Shown here in pieces: positions 38,541 through 48,100 of a stretch of DNA of 64,000 nt. The notes below the pieces were generated by a model. The model did no database searches. It was not told the DNA's origin and worked only from the letters and a program-made list of their open reading frames with translations. How positions within the stretch are numbered: position 1 is the stretch's first letter; the number at the start of each line of letters is the position of its first letter. The stretch spans positions 1 to 64,000 of the IMG/VR virus record IMGVR_UViG_3300035088_000013; one strand, given 5' to 3'. This DNA is from a virus. The translations under genes and the position numbers were made by a program.

Positions 38541-41500
38541 TCAGGAGCGGGTGGCGTACGTGAGGCGGACCAGACCCCCCGCGCCCTTCCCGCCGTCCTG
38601 GTTCGCCGTCGACGAGATACCGCCGCCGCCCCCGCCGCCGTAGGATTGCCCGTCGTGCGCGGTCCCGATGTAGGAGTCGCCGCCGAGACTCCCCGGGCTC
38701 ATGTGCGATGCCCCGCCGCCGCCGTTGAGCAGATAGGTGGCCAGGTTACTGGAGCCGTTGAGGATGGTACGACCGTGCTGGCCGTCTTCCCCGGCGATAC
38801 CGAGCCCGCCGGTAGGCAGCGCCGCCACGGCCCCGCCGCCACCGTTGGTGTTGATCTGAACACCCGTGGCCGCCGTCATTCCTTGACCGCCGGTGCCGCC
38901 GCCGCACAAGATGTACCACGGGTCACCCGACGCCCCGAAGTAGGAGTTGCCGCCGGTGCCGCCGGTACCCGCACCCGCACCCGTACCGGCCGCCCCGCCG
39001 CCGCCGGTGAATACGGTGATGCTGGAGCCGACCCGGGACGCGAACACCGACCCGGACAGCCATATCTCCGCGTACGCGCCGCCGCCGCCGCCCGCGCCTT
39101 GCGCGACACCCGACGCCGCCCCGGCGGTGCCGCCGCCGCCGCCACCACCGGCGACGAGCATGATCTTCACCCATTCCAGGTTGGCCGGAACCGGCCACGT
39201 GGTGGAGCCGGGGCCGAGGAAATTCTGGTTGGTGACCGCGAGCGTGCCGGGCGATCCCGCCGCACCCGGGTCGCCTTTGTCGGCCACACGCTTCCACACC
39301 GCGGTGTCCGAGCCGACCGTGGGCGCGGTCCCGGTCGTCGCCGTCGCCGCGGCGAACCCGTAGCCGTTGTAGTTGACGACATCACCCGGGTTATAGGCGG
39401 TCACCGCGGAGTACGCGCCCCGCGGCACCAGGCCTTGCGTGAGCTGCGTCCACCACGTGTTGTTCCCCGACGCCGGGGGTGCCGTACCCGAGCCGGTACA
39501 CGACGCCGTGTAGGTTTGCACGAACGTGTGCGACCCGGACATGACCGCATCACCCGGGTAGTACGTCGACCCCGACGACCACGCCGCCAGCCGCGGGTTG
39601 ATGCCCCCCGACATGAGCGCGAACGGGGTCGTCGTGACCGTCGTCGGCGCGGTCGTCGTGGAGGTCGCCGCGACGCACACGTAGGTGTGCGACTGGAACG
39701 TCACCACGTCGTTGACCGCGTACGCGGTGCCGGACACCCACACCCCGCGCCACGTGTATCCGGCACCCCGGGGGATGGTGAACTGCAAGATCGCCGCGCT
39801 CGTAGTGCCGGTGTTCACCACCGTCGCGCTGCTACCGGCCGCGCCGGTGGTGGTGGTGCCGACCGTGACCGTCGCCGCCGTGCCGTTGGTGCCGTTGGTG
39901 CCGGGAGTGCCTTGCGCACCCTGGGGGATGGTGAAGTTCAAGACCGCCGCGCTGGTGGTGCCGACGTTGGTCACCGCGGCGTTGCTTCCGGCCGCGCCGG
40001 TCGCCGTGGTGCCGACCGCGACCGTCGCCGCCGTACCGGGGGAGCCGTTGGTGCCGGGAGTGCCGGGGTCGCCTTTCGCGCCCTGGGGGATGGTGAAGTT
40101 CAAGACCGCCGCGGTGGCGGTGCCGGAGTTCGTCACCGACGCGGAGGATCCGGCTGCTCCGGTGGTGGTCGTCCCGACCGTGACGCTGGCCGCTGTCACC
40201 ACCCAGCCCGTAGCCCCGGTCCCGGACTCTTTGACATACGCGGAGCTGGCGGCCCCCCCGTCGGACCGTAGGTAGATCGACCCGACCGGGGCCGCGACGT
40301 TCCCCTCAGGAGTGCCCGTGCCGCATTGGATTCTCACACCCGAGGGGGCGAACTCATACGACCCGTTCGAGTCGACGTACGAGACCGGTGATGCGTGAGT
40401 AACCGGGGTATCGCGGCAGAAACCAGCGATCCGGCGATCCGTGCCGGGCGTAAGTGTGGTGCCATTTCCTAGCCACACACCTACCACGGAAGCGGCGTCA
40501 GCCGCATTACCCCGTAGGTACAGCGGGGCGGCCGTGGCCGACGACATGGTTGAGGTGTTAGTCCCAAGAGTGACCGATCCTCCGGACACAAATTGCCACC
40601 CGGTATCCATCCTCAAAATTGAATTAATTGTCTGCGCCCATAAATACAGATTCGCCCGGCGAGTTGTTGTTCCGACGTCATTAATCGGGGTGGTGGTTGA
40701 GCCGTCGACCCACATCCCTTCAATCACCGTATTGGCAACGTTGCTGGACGCCACGCTCACACCGATGGTGTTATGTTCCGAGCGCACGTTAGAGAGTCGG
40801 TTCCAGTTGGCCGTGGCGGGCGCAGTGGCATTTATCTGGAAACCCGTACCACAATTCTCAGCCTGAGACGACGTAATAGAGTTGTCGTTTCCATCTTGGA
40901 TATCCCACCCGGCGATGGAACATACATTTGCGCGACAACCATGCCACGCGTTCGCATTACTGCTATTCCCGCGCAGTCGGTACCCTGTAGGAGTCGATGC
41001 AACCGTGCAGTTGTACCAGCGGTTGTAGACCGACCCACCCGGGTTGGTGCTGTGCAGATAGAAGCCAACATCAGAGAAGCCCGACACAGCGATGTCCCGG
41101 AAAACACTGGTGGACAGACTGTCACAGTCGAATGCAATGGAGGCCGTACTCGTGGTTACTGTGACGCCCGACAGATTCCAGTCGAATACACGGGTGCCGG
41201 GGGTGGCTGTGGCAAACGCGGTGCCAGTGCCAGCAACACTGATAAGGGTGACGTCTCGCCCCGCGCCGAACATGGTGAAACGCTGCGGGATGGTGATAGC
41301 GCCAGAATTGATCGCCCACACACCGCCCGTCAGGAACACGGGCATTTTCACCGTGTTTGCCTGCGTGATGGCGGCTTGCAATGCCGTGGTGTTGGTCGCG
41401 GCGCTGGCCCCCGGAGATCCGCCGTAGTCGCGGACATCGATGAAGGCCGCGGCTCCTCTCGGAATGGTGAAGTCCAGGACCGCGGCGCTGCTGGTGCCGG

Positions 41501-41687
41501 AGTTGGTCACCGCGGCGTTCGACCCGGCCGCACCGGTGGTGGTGGTGCCGACGGTGACCGTGGCCGCCGTGCCGGGGGTGCCGTTCCCGGACGAGCCCCG
41601 GTCGCCGCCCGGCCCGGGATGCGCCTTGTCGCGCTCGAGGTTGCGGAGCCGGTCGCTGATCGACGCTAAGCGACGCACGGTCGTCAT
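38541..41687 (-). CDS. Tail fibre: pectate-lyase-like, collagen-like, carbohydrate-binding and glycine-rich tip
   Basis: 1048 residues, ATG 41687 overlapping the upstream stop (ATGA). N-terminal region with V-R-D-Y-G-G-S-P then a right-handed parallel-beta-helix-like part (about residues 95-420). Collagen-like G-x-y blocks alternate with four copies of a 40-residue module (V-T-V-G-T-T-T-T-G-A-A-G, F-T-I-P-x-G). Three CBM5/12-like W/Y-rich repeats (W-V-S-G-T-A-Y-A-V-N-D-V-V type) follow. The tip is extremely Gly-rich (G-G-G-G-G-G). Probable receptor-binding protein. Confidence 0.87.
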   Translation of the reverse strand: MTTVRRLASISDRLRNLERDKAHPGPGGDRGSSGNGTPGTAATVTVGTTTTGAAGSNAAVTNSGTSSAAVLDFTIPRGAAAFIDVRDYGGSPGASAATNTTALQAAITQANTVKMPVFLTGGVWAINSGAITIPQRFTMFGAGRDVTLISVAGTGTAFATATPGTRVFDWNLSGVTVTTSTASIAFDCDSLSTSVFRDIAVSGFSDVGFYLHSTNPGGSVYNRWYNCTVASTPTGYRLRGNSSNANAWHGCRANVCSIAGWDIQDGNDNSITSSQAENCGTGFQINATAPATANWNRLSNVRSEHNTIGVSVASSNVANTVIEGMWVDGSTTTPINDVGTTTRRANLYLWAQTINSILRMDTGWQFVSGGSVTLGTNTSTMSSATAAPLYLRGNAADAASVVGVWLGNGTTLTPGTDRRIAGFCRDTPVTHASPVSYVDSNGSYEFAPSGVRIQCGTGTPEGNVAAPVGSIYLRSDGGAASSAYVKESGTGATGWVVTAASVTVGTTTTGAAGSSASVTNSGTATAAVLNFTIPQGAKGDPGTPGTNGSPGTAATVAVGTTATGAAGSNAAVTNVGTTSAAVLNFTIPQGAQGTPGTNGTNGTAATVTVGTTTTGAAGSSATVVNTGTTSAAILQFTIPRGAGYTWRGVWVSGTAYAVNDVVTFQSHTYVCVAATSTTTAPTTVTTTPFALMSGGINPRLAAWSSGSTYYPGDAVMSGSHTFVQTYTASCTGSGTAPPASGNNTWWTQLTQGLVPRGAYSAVTAYNPGDVVNYNGYGFAAATATTGTAPTVGSDTAVWKRVADKGDPGAAGSPGTLAVTNQNFLGPGSTTWPVPANLEWVKIMLVAGGGGGGGTAGAASGVAQGAGGGGGAYAEIWLSGSVFASRVGSSITVFTGGGGAAGTGAGAGTGGTGGNSYFGASGDPWYILCGGGTGGQGMTAATGVQINTNGGGGAVAALPTGGLGIAGEDGQHGRTILNGSSNLATYLLNGGGGASHMSPGSLGGDSYIGTAHDGQSYGGGGGGGISSTANQDGGKGAGGLVRLTYATRS

Positions 41688-42856
41688 GGGTTGTCCTCGT
41701 CGACGGGGTTGACGGCGATTTCCGCGGTGTCCGTGCTCACCGACGCCGCGACGTCGGTGATCTTCACTGGAATGTCGATCCCGTTACGGAAGTAGTCGTC
41801 CTGGATGATCAGCCGGGCGGCGTCGCCCGGCCCGAACCTCAGATGCGGGGGCATGTCGGTCCGCACGGTCAACGTCGGCACGATCACGGTGTGCCGGTTG
41901 CTTTGCGCGTCGGACACGGCCTGGACCTGGAGCTGCTGCCATTGGGTGCCTTGGGTGACGGCGTCGTAGGTGTTCTTGGCCTCCAGCAGCGGCCAGCCGA
42001 AGTCGTCGATCATGTCGGGGGAGTCGACGCGGGACATCATGGTGGAGATGTTGTCGCTCTGCCCCAACGCCCAGGTGCGGGTGGCGATGTTGGTGCCGTC
42101 GCTCGGCCACGTGTAGTCGAGCAGATTCGCCCCGTAGGTGAACACCACTTGTCCCGGCGCGAACACCAGCTCGGGGTCGCCGATCCACAGGCATCGCTGC
42201 GGTGCGCCGGTCGTGTCCCAGCCGTTCACCCCGAACAGCAGGTCGGGCCCGTCAGCCAGGTTCGCCAGATCGGCGAGGGCCTTCGCGTAGGAGACCAGCT
42301 CGAAGTTCGGGTACATCACCTGCCGGGTGTGGCCCGGGTGGGTGGGCGCATACAGCTGCAGCCGGATGTCGCCGCCGCGGTAGTTGCCGTAGCTGTCGGC
42401 GAGCAGGTTCTTGACGATGTCGAACTGCCCCATCATGGGGCCGGTGTAGCCGTACTGGAGGGTGCCGTGCGCGGTCGTTCCCGGATCGGCGGCACCGACG
42501 CGCGCGTCGGCCGGGGTGAAGTCGGTGGCACCGTAGTAGCCGAGGATGAACCGGTGGTCGAAGTACGACCACCAGTCGCCCGCCTGGATCTCCACCAGCC
42601 CGGTAGCGGCCGAATACTTGCGGGTCCAGATGATCCCCCCCCACCACGGCACCCCGTCCCGCAGGGCGTATATGACGGTCCGCGCGGGGGTGGTGTACCG
42701 GTAGGGGTCGCCGGGTACGGACCGCACCGGGATCGACCCGGACAGGCTGCCCGTGGTGTTGAGGCGCATGGTGGGCGGTTGCACACTCACCAAAGGCACC
42801 TGGGCGAGGATGTTGTTGGTGCGCAGGTCCGCAAGCAGATACGTCCACGTGGCCAT
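41684..42856 (-). CDS. Minor tail protein (Tal-like/tail tip)
   Basis: 390 residues from ATG 42856. It reads MATWTYLLADLRTNNILAQV, the typical start of the tail tip protein family in actinophages, with W-W-G-G-I-I-W near 85. A longer frame goes further upstream but its extra residues are Arg/Ser-rich shadow. It lies between two tail genes in the order expected for a tape-measure, distal tail, tip series. Confidence 0.82.
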   Translation of the reverse strand: MATWTYLLADLRTNNILAQVPLVSVQPPTMRLNTTGSLSGSIPVRSVPGDPYRYTTPARTVIYALRDGVPWWGGIIWTRKYSAATGLVEIQAGDWWSYFDHRFILGYYGATDFTPADARVGAADPGTTAHGTLQYGYTGPMMGQFDIVKNLLADSYGNYRGGDIRLQLYAPTHPGHTRQVMYPNFELVSYAKALADLANLADGPDLLFGVNGWDTTGAPQRCLWIGDPELVFAPGQVVFTYGANLLDYTWPSDGTNIATRTWALGQSDNISTMMSRVDSPDMIDDFGWPLLEAKNTYDAVTQGTQWQQLQVQAVSDAQSNRHTVIVPTLTVRTDMPPHLRFGPGDAARLIIQDDYFRNGIDIPVKITDVAASVSTDTAEIAVNPVDEDNP

Positions 42857-42872
42857 CAGCGATCCCACGCCA

Positions 42873-44132
42873 TCAGAGGTGGAACCGCCCGAAGTCGGGG
42901 TTGGAAAGCGAGTAGATGATGCCCTGCAAACTCGCCCACGCGCTGTTGTTGTCACCCGCGTAGAACCTGATCTGTCCGGCGGTGGCACCGTCGGAGACCG
43001 GCGCGATGGACACATACCCGGTGATGTAGGTGTGCGGCGGCGACGCCGTCACGGGGCTGGCCGCGCACGGAATGTACTGCATCTGCTGGGGCCGGTGCGC
43101 CGCGGTGACCGTCCCCAGGACGGTCCCGCTGGGGACCTTTCCACCGGCAATGTGGTTGTGGAACAGGCCGGTCATCTGCACGATGTCGGGCCCGATCAGC
43201 CTCGTCGCGGCGTTCCAGCTGTCGTCGTCGTAGCCGCTGACATAGGTGGAGAGCGGCTGCCAGTCGTCGACCAGGCCGTTCACCCACGTCAAACGTTTGA
43301 GCGCGCCCGAAGTCCACACCCACAGATCATCCTGGTAGCGGTAGAGCTGCCCTTCGACCTTGTTCGGCACGTTCGCCGCGGCCGTGCCGGTGAGGTTGGT
43401 GGCGAGTTGCATCAGCGCCGTCAGCTGCGTGAGTTGCGCCCCGGTGGTCCAGGTCGTGCTGCCCTGGTACGTCTCCAAAGCTTGCGTCGCCTGGTTGTAG
43501 ACGGTCATGCCCGGCCACGCCCCGACGTTGAGCCGGTCCCGGGCGGCCGTGTCCGGCACCGGCAGCACACCGCCGGATGCGACGGTCCACCGGTCGGTGC
43601 CGCGCATGTCGACCAGGGATGTCTTGGTCAAATCGGTGGTGTTCGCGGTGAGGGTGTAGCGGGCCAACTCCACCCACGGCCCGCCGTCCGGGTCGTCGGG
43701 GGGCTGCGGTGTGGCGGAGGGGGTGCCCACCAGCAGCAGCAGTTGCACGTTGCTGGTGGTGTCGCCGTAGAACTCGTCGGTCTGCTGGACGATGATCCGG
43801 TCGATGCGCGAGTAGGTGCCGTCGGCGGCCTGCACGTTCAACGGCTGGATCAGCTCGGCCTCGTCGCTGGTGATCAAATATGCGCCGCCGTTGATGGAGC
43901 GCCGCACCGGCATCACGTACTGGAACGGGGCGACGCTGAGGGTGCTGCCGTCTTTGACGGTGACCCTGCCGGGGTCGGTGGTGTAGAAGCCGGGCCGGAA
44001 CCCGGCCCGGGCCCCCGGCTGATCACGGTAGGTCGCCGGGTCGCGCATGCCGGGGGTGAGCAGTGAGGTCATCGCGATGCGCGCGTCCTCGAGGTCGATG
44101 GCGTCCTGCACGGCCCACGACGAACGAATCAC
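42873..44132 (-). CDS. Minor tail protein
   Basis: 419 residues, GTG 44132 behind AAAGGGGGG. N-terminal 150 residues resemble the domain of many actinophage minor tail proteins (P-F-Q-Y-V-M-P-V-R-R, then I-D-R-I-I-V-Q-Q-T-D). The C-terminal part (from about 300) is beta-rich with F-H-N-H near 318, possibly a baseplate or fibre-attachment region. No enzymatic motif. Confidence 0.82.
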   Translation of the reverse strand: MIRSSWAVQDAIDLEDARIAMTSLLTPGMRDPATYRDQPGARAGFRPGFYTTDPGRVTVKDGSTLSVAPFQYVMPVRRSINGGAYLITSDEAELIQPLNVQAADGTYSRIDRIIVQQTDEFYGDTTSNVQLLLLVGTPSATPQPPDDPDGGPWVELARYTLTANTTDLTKTSLVDMRGTDRWTVASGGVLPVPDTAARDRLNVGAWPGMTVYNQATQALETYQGSTTWTTGAQLTQLTALMQLATNLTGTAAANVPNKVEGQLYRYQDDLWVWTSGALKRLTWVNGLVDDWQPLSTYVSGYDDDSWNAATRLIGPDIVQMTGLFHNHIAGGKVPSGTVLGTVTAAHRPQQMQYIPCAASPVTASPPHTYITGYVSIAPVSDGATAGQIRFYAGDNNSAWASLQGIIYSLSNPDFGRFHL

Positions 44133-44165
44133 CGTGCAGCCCCCCTTTCCGGGTCGGGAAATTTC

Positions 44166-45101
44166 TCAGAGGATCGACGCGGTGCGCCAGTACACGTTGA
44201 GCACCGCATCCGGGTTGACTCCACCGGAGGTGAACAGCAGCTGCGATTGGCCCGGGGGCAGCGCGAACCAGTCCCGGTCGACGAGTTTGTCGTTGCGGTT
44301 CACCCATGACGGGTCGGTCAGCGGGTCGGTGCCGGTGATGCCTTCGGCCGGGTACCGGTTGTTGGTGTCGAACATCAGCGAGTGCCCGGCGGGGACGCTG
44401 TAGTCGGCGACGGTGGAGAGCCTCCCCCCGCCGATCAGTTGCACCGCGGGCGCGTCGACCGGCCCGTCGATGATGATCGTGGGCCACACGGCGAGCGGGC
44501 CGTCGTTGACGACGACGGCGACACCGCCGCCGTGGGTCTCCCCGAACTCCAGCGGGAAGTGCAGCGCCGGGTCGGCCGGGTCGTCTTTGAAGTGCAACCC
44601 GGAGGCGGGATCGAGGTACGGCAGCTTCACCGGCGGCACCACCTGCTGCTGGGTGAGGCCGTACCGCAGCGGGTCCGTGGCCAGCCACGACACGGTGACC
44701 TGGTGCAGGCCGTTGGAGAACTCGAACGTCGAGGGCACGGCGGCCTTGTCGACCCGCGCGTACACGAGTTCCGGGCCGACCGTGCCCGCCCACACGACGA
44801 GCGGCTGCTCCCGGGGGTCCTCTATCGGGGCGAACGCGGCCCGTACCGGCTCGAGCACGGCCGGGTCACCGTAGCCGGTGTAGGTGAAGGTGGCTTCGAT
44901 GCTGCGGGTGCCGAAGGTTTGCAGCCCCGCGTACGCACCCCACCGGCCTTCCCGGTTGACGTTCGTGGTCACCGAGTCCGGCAAAGTCAGCCACCCGGAC
45001 AGCCCGGTCAGCGACCACGGTGTAGCGGGCCAGCCGAACAGCATCCCCGCCCACTCGGCATGCCACTCGCCCGCCACTTTTACGAGGTCGCCAGCCGCCA
45101 T
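44166..45101 (-). CDS. Distal tail protein-like minor tail protein
   Basis: 311 residues, ATG 45101, next to the tape-measure gene. Pattern W-S-L-T-G-L-S-G-W and R-S-I-E-A-T-F-T-Y-T-G, then V-S-W-L-A-T-D-P-L-R-Y-G, matches the Dit-type phage tail protein family. It connects the tube to the tip complex. Confidence 0.82.
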   Translation of the reverse strand: MAAGDLVKVAGEWHAEWAGMLFGWPATPWSLTGLSGWLTLPDSVTTNVNREGRWGAYAGLQTFGTRSIEATFTYTGYGDPAVLEPVRAAFAPIEDPREQPLVVWAGTVGPELVYARVDKAAVPSTFEFSNGLHQVTVSWLATDPLRYGLTQQQVVPPVKLPYLDPASGLHFKDDPADPALHFPLEFGETHGGGVAVVVNDGPLAVWPTIIIDGPVDAPAVQLIGGGRLSTVADYSVPAGHSLMFDTNNRYPAEGITGTDPLTDPSWVNRNDKLVDRDWFALPPGQSQLLFTSGGVNPDAVLNVYWRTASIL

Positions 45102-45103
45102 GG

Positions 45104-48100
45104 TTAGCCGAGCCCCCTTGCCAGCCAGTCGAGGTCACGCGCGACCACGGACGGGTCGGCCCCGTGTTCGTGGTAGTTCTCGATGTTCAACCCGCCCCGC
45201 GCACCCCAACCGGCAGCAGCACGCGCGAGGGTGTGCATGTCGGTCCACTGCTGGTCGGTGAGTACCGCGTCCGGGGTGGCCGACCCGTGATAGACGGGCA
45301 TCACCTGGCCGGGGTAGCGGCGCGTGTCGGGCAGCAGCCCGCCCCGGTCGAACGAGGGGATACCGATGCCGGGCTCCGGCCACCCGAACCTCAGGAACGC
45401 CTTGAGCCGCTCATCGTAGGGGGCGTTGAGGATCGACGGCGACACCTGCCCGCCGGACGCCAGCCCGGGCAAATGCAGGATGTCGTCGTAGTACGACAAC
45501 CGGGTGCCCACGTGCCCGATAGCCAAGGGTGTGCCGTTGCCGTGGTAGGCCTCCGCGTGCAACCCGTCGATGTTCGCCGCGGTATGCGACCCCTTCTTCA
45601 AATAAATGGTGAACCGGCCCGGCCCTTTCTCCATTCCGTAACGCCCGGCACCCATTCCCGCGGTGGTCATGTAACGACGGTAGAGGGAATTGCCGGTGGC
45701 CAGAGCCCAAAGATTTCCAACAAGGCCACTGCAATCGTATCTGTCGGGGCCGACAGCGGACCACAAATACGTTTTGCCGCGCTGCCCGAGCGCCCATTCC
45801 TGCATTGATTTCAGCATCGGATCCGGCGACAGCGTACCGGTCCACGGTTTCGTGTCGCCGGGCTGGGTGTAGGAGCCGGTGATCTTCTTCAGCCACGTCA
45901 CGGCCACATCGGTGATGCGTTTCGGGATCCCCGCAAGCAGTTTGAACCATTCGGAGTCCTGGAAGGGGATCTGCGCCATGAGCTTGTCGGCCAAATTGGT
46001 GAGGAACTTTCTCGGGTCCTTCACCGCGTCCAGGGCCGCCCCGGCGAAGTCGGAGACGACCTTCCCGACGGTTTTGGCTTTGTCACCGATCCAGCCGAAC
46101 ACGCCGCCGCCGCCCGCATACCCGGGCAGGCCGTCCGCGCCGATCCTCGGCCGCACGTTGACGGCACCTCCGGCGGCGAACCCGGCCAGCTCGGAGAGGC
46201 GTCCGGCGAGGGCCGCGCGGCGCAGCTTGAGCATGTTGTCATGGCCGCCGATCGCGGCGACCTCCGCGGCGGTCCACACGTGCTCGTCGTCGGACAGCCG
46301 CGCGAGGATGCTGTCACTGGTGCCGGTGCCCGGCCCGCGGACCGGGCCGCCGACGGCGAACCCTTTCGGCAGCTTGATCGGGGTGATCTGGAAATCCGGG
46401 ACGTGCAGCGCCGTACCGACGTCGTTGAGGGTGCCGATGATGCCTTTATTGATCACCGTTTCGATGACGAATCGCACCGGCTCTTTCATGATGTCCTGCA
46501 ATTTCGACCAGGCCGTTTTTATCGCCTCTACGCCTTGCCCGAACAATGGGGCGACTTTCGTCTGGATGTACGTCGAAATAATGTCGAAGACGATCTTGAC
46601 TTTGTCCCAGATTTCCGAGATCTTGGCGTGCACCGCATCCCACACCGGCGTGATGACGTGATCCCGGAACCACGTGAAAATTGGTCCCAAAACGGTCGAC
46701 ACGTACGTTTTTACGGCGTCGAAGATGAACTTGATGAGGCCCCACGCCCATTTGATCACTGTCCAGATGCCCGTGAAAACCGGCTCGATGACGCCGTGCC
46801 ACAACGCCATGAACATCGGCGCGATGATGCCTTCGACCCACAGCCGGATGATCCCGAAGATGATGCGGATGATGCCCCACGCGACGCTGATGGCGAGCTG
46901 GATGCCCTGCCAGGCGCGCAGGATGATGGTCTGCCAGAACCACAGGAAGATCGGCGCGAGCACGTTGGAGATGAACCACCAGATCGCTTGCAGCACGACC
47001 TGGATGACCGACCAGGCGGCCTGGATCGCGGCCCAGATCCCGGCGAAGGCGGGGACGATGACCGATTGCCACAGCCACACGAAGATCGGTGCGAGGGTGC
47101 CGGTGATGAACCCCCAGATCGCTTGCAGCACCGGCTGGATGACCGCCCACGCGGCCTGGATCGCCGCCCAGATCCCCGCGAACGCGGGGACGATGACGTT
47201 CTGCCACAGCCACACGAACACGGGGGCGAGGACCTGCGACATGAAGGCCCACCAGATCTTGAACAGGATCTGGAGGTAGCCCCAGTAGAGTTTCACCGCG
47301 GCCCAGATGCCCTGGAACGCGGGGATGACGACGTTCTGCCACAGCCACAGCAGGACCGGGACGAGCTTGGTCATGATGAAGTCGCCGACGGCCTTCAACG
47401 CGGGCAGGATGTAGTTCTGCCAGGCCATGACGATGAACCCGGAGATCGCTTTCCAGGTGCGGTCGACGAAGTCGCGGAACGCCTGGTTCTTCTTGTAGAG
47501 CACCACCAGGCCGACCCCGATGGCCACCACCGCGGCGATGATCAACCCGATCGGGCCGAGCGCGGCGGTGAACGCGGCCCCCATCCCCTCGGCCCCGGCC
47601 GCCGCTGCGCCTTCCGCCGCGACCGCGGCAGTGCCCGCACCTTCCACGCTTGCTGCTGCTGCGCCCGCGGCCGGGGGTACCAAGCCCAGGAACGTGGCGA
47701 TCCCTTTGATCGCCCCGCCCACGGTGTTCAGCACCGTGATGACCTTCGCTACCGACGCGAGCCCGGCGATCGCGGCGGCACCACCGATGAGGAACCCGAG
47801 GATCGTCGTGAGGGTGCCGGTGTCGATACCGGCGATGTAGTCGAACAGCTTGGTGAAGAACCCGAGCGCCCAGTCACCGATCGGGGCGAGCGCGATGATG
47901 AGGTTCTTCACCGCACCGAACATCGATTTGAGCAGCGCACCCACCTTGGGCAGCTCCGCCATCGCGTAGGCGAGGAAGTCCTGGAAGCCTTTGCTCTGGC
48001 CGAGGTTGTCAGCCCAGACGGCGATCTTCTGCAGGATGTCGAGGAAGCCCTTACCGATGGGTCCGGCAACCGGGGCGAACGCCTTCAGCAGCCCGGCGAC

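Noticed and set aside
38205-40271. 688-residue plus-strand frame across the tail fibre
   Set aside because: Arg/Gly/Pro-rich mirror image of the collagen-like coding strand.
39700-41600. Regularly spaced repeats that could suggest a CRISPR array
   Set aside because: They encode collagen-like and 40-residue protein modules in frame; no spacer/repeat pattern.
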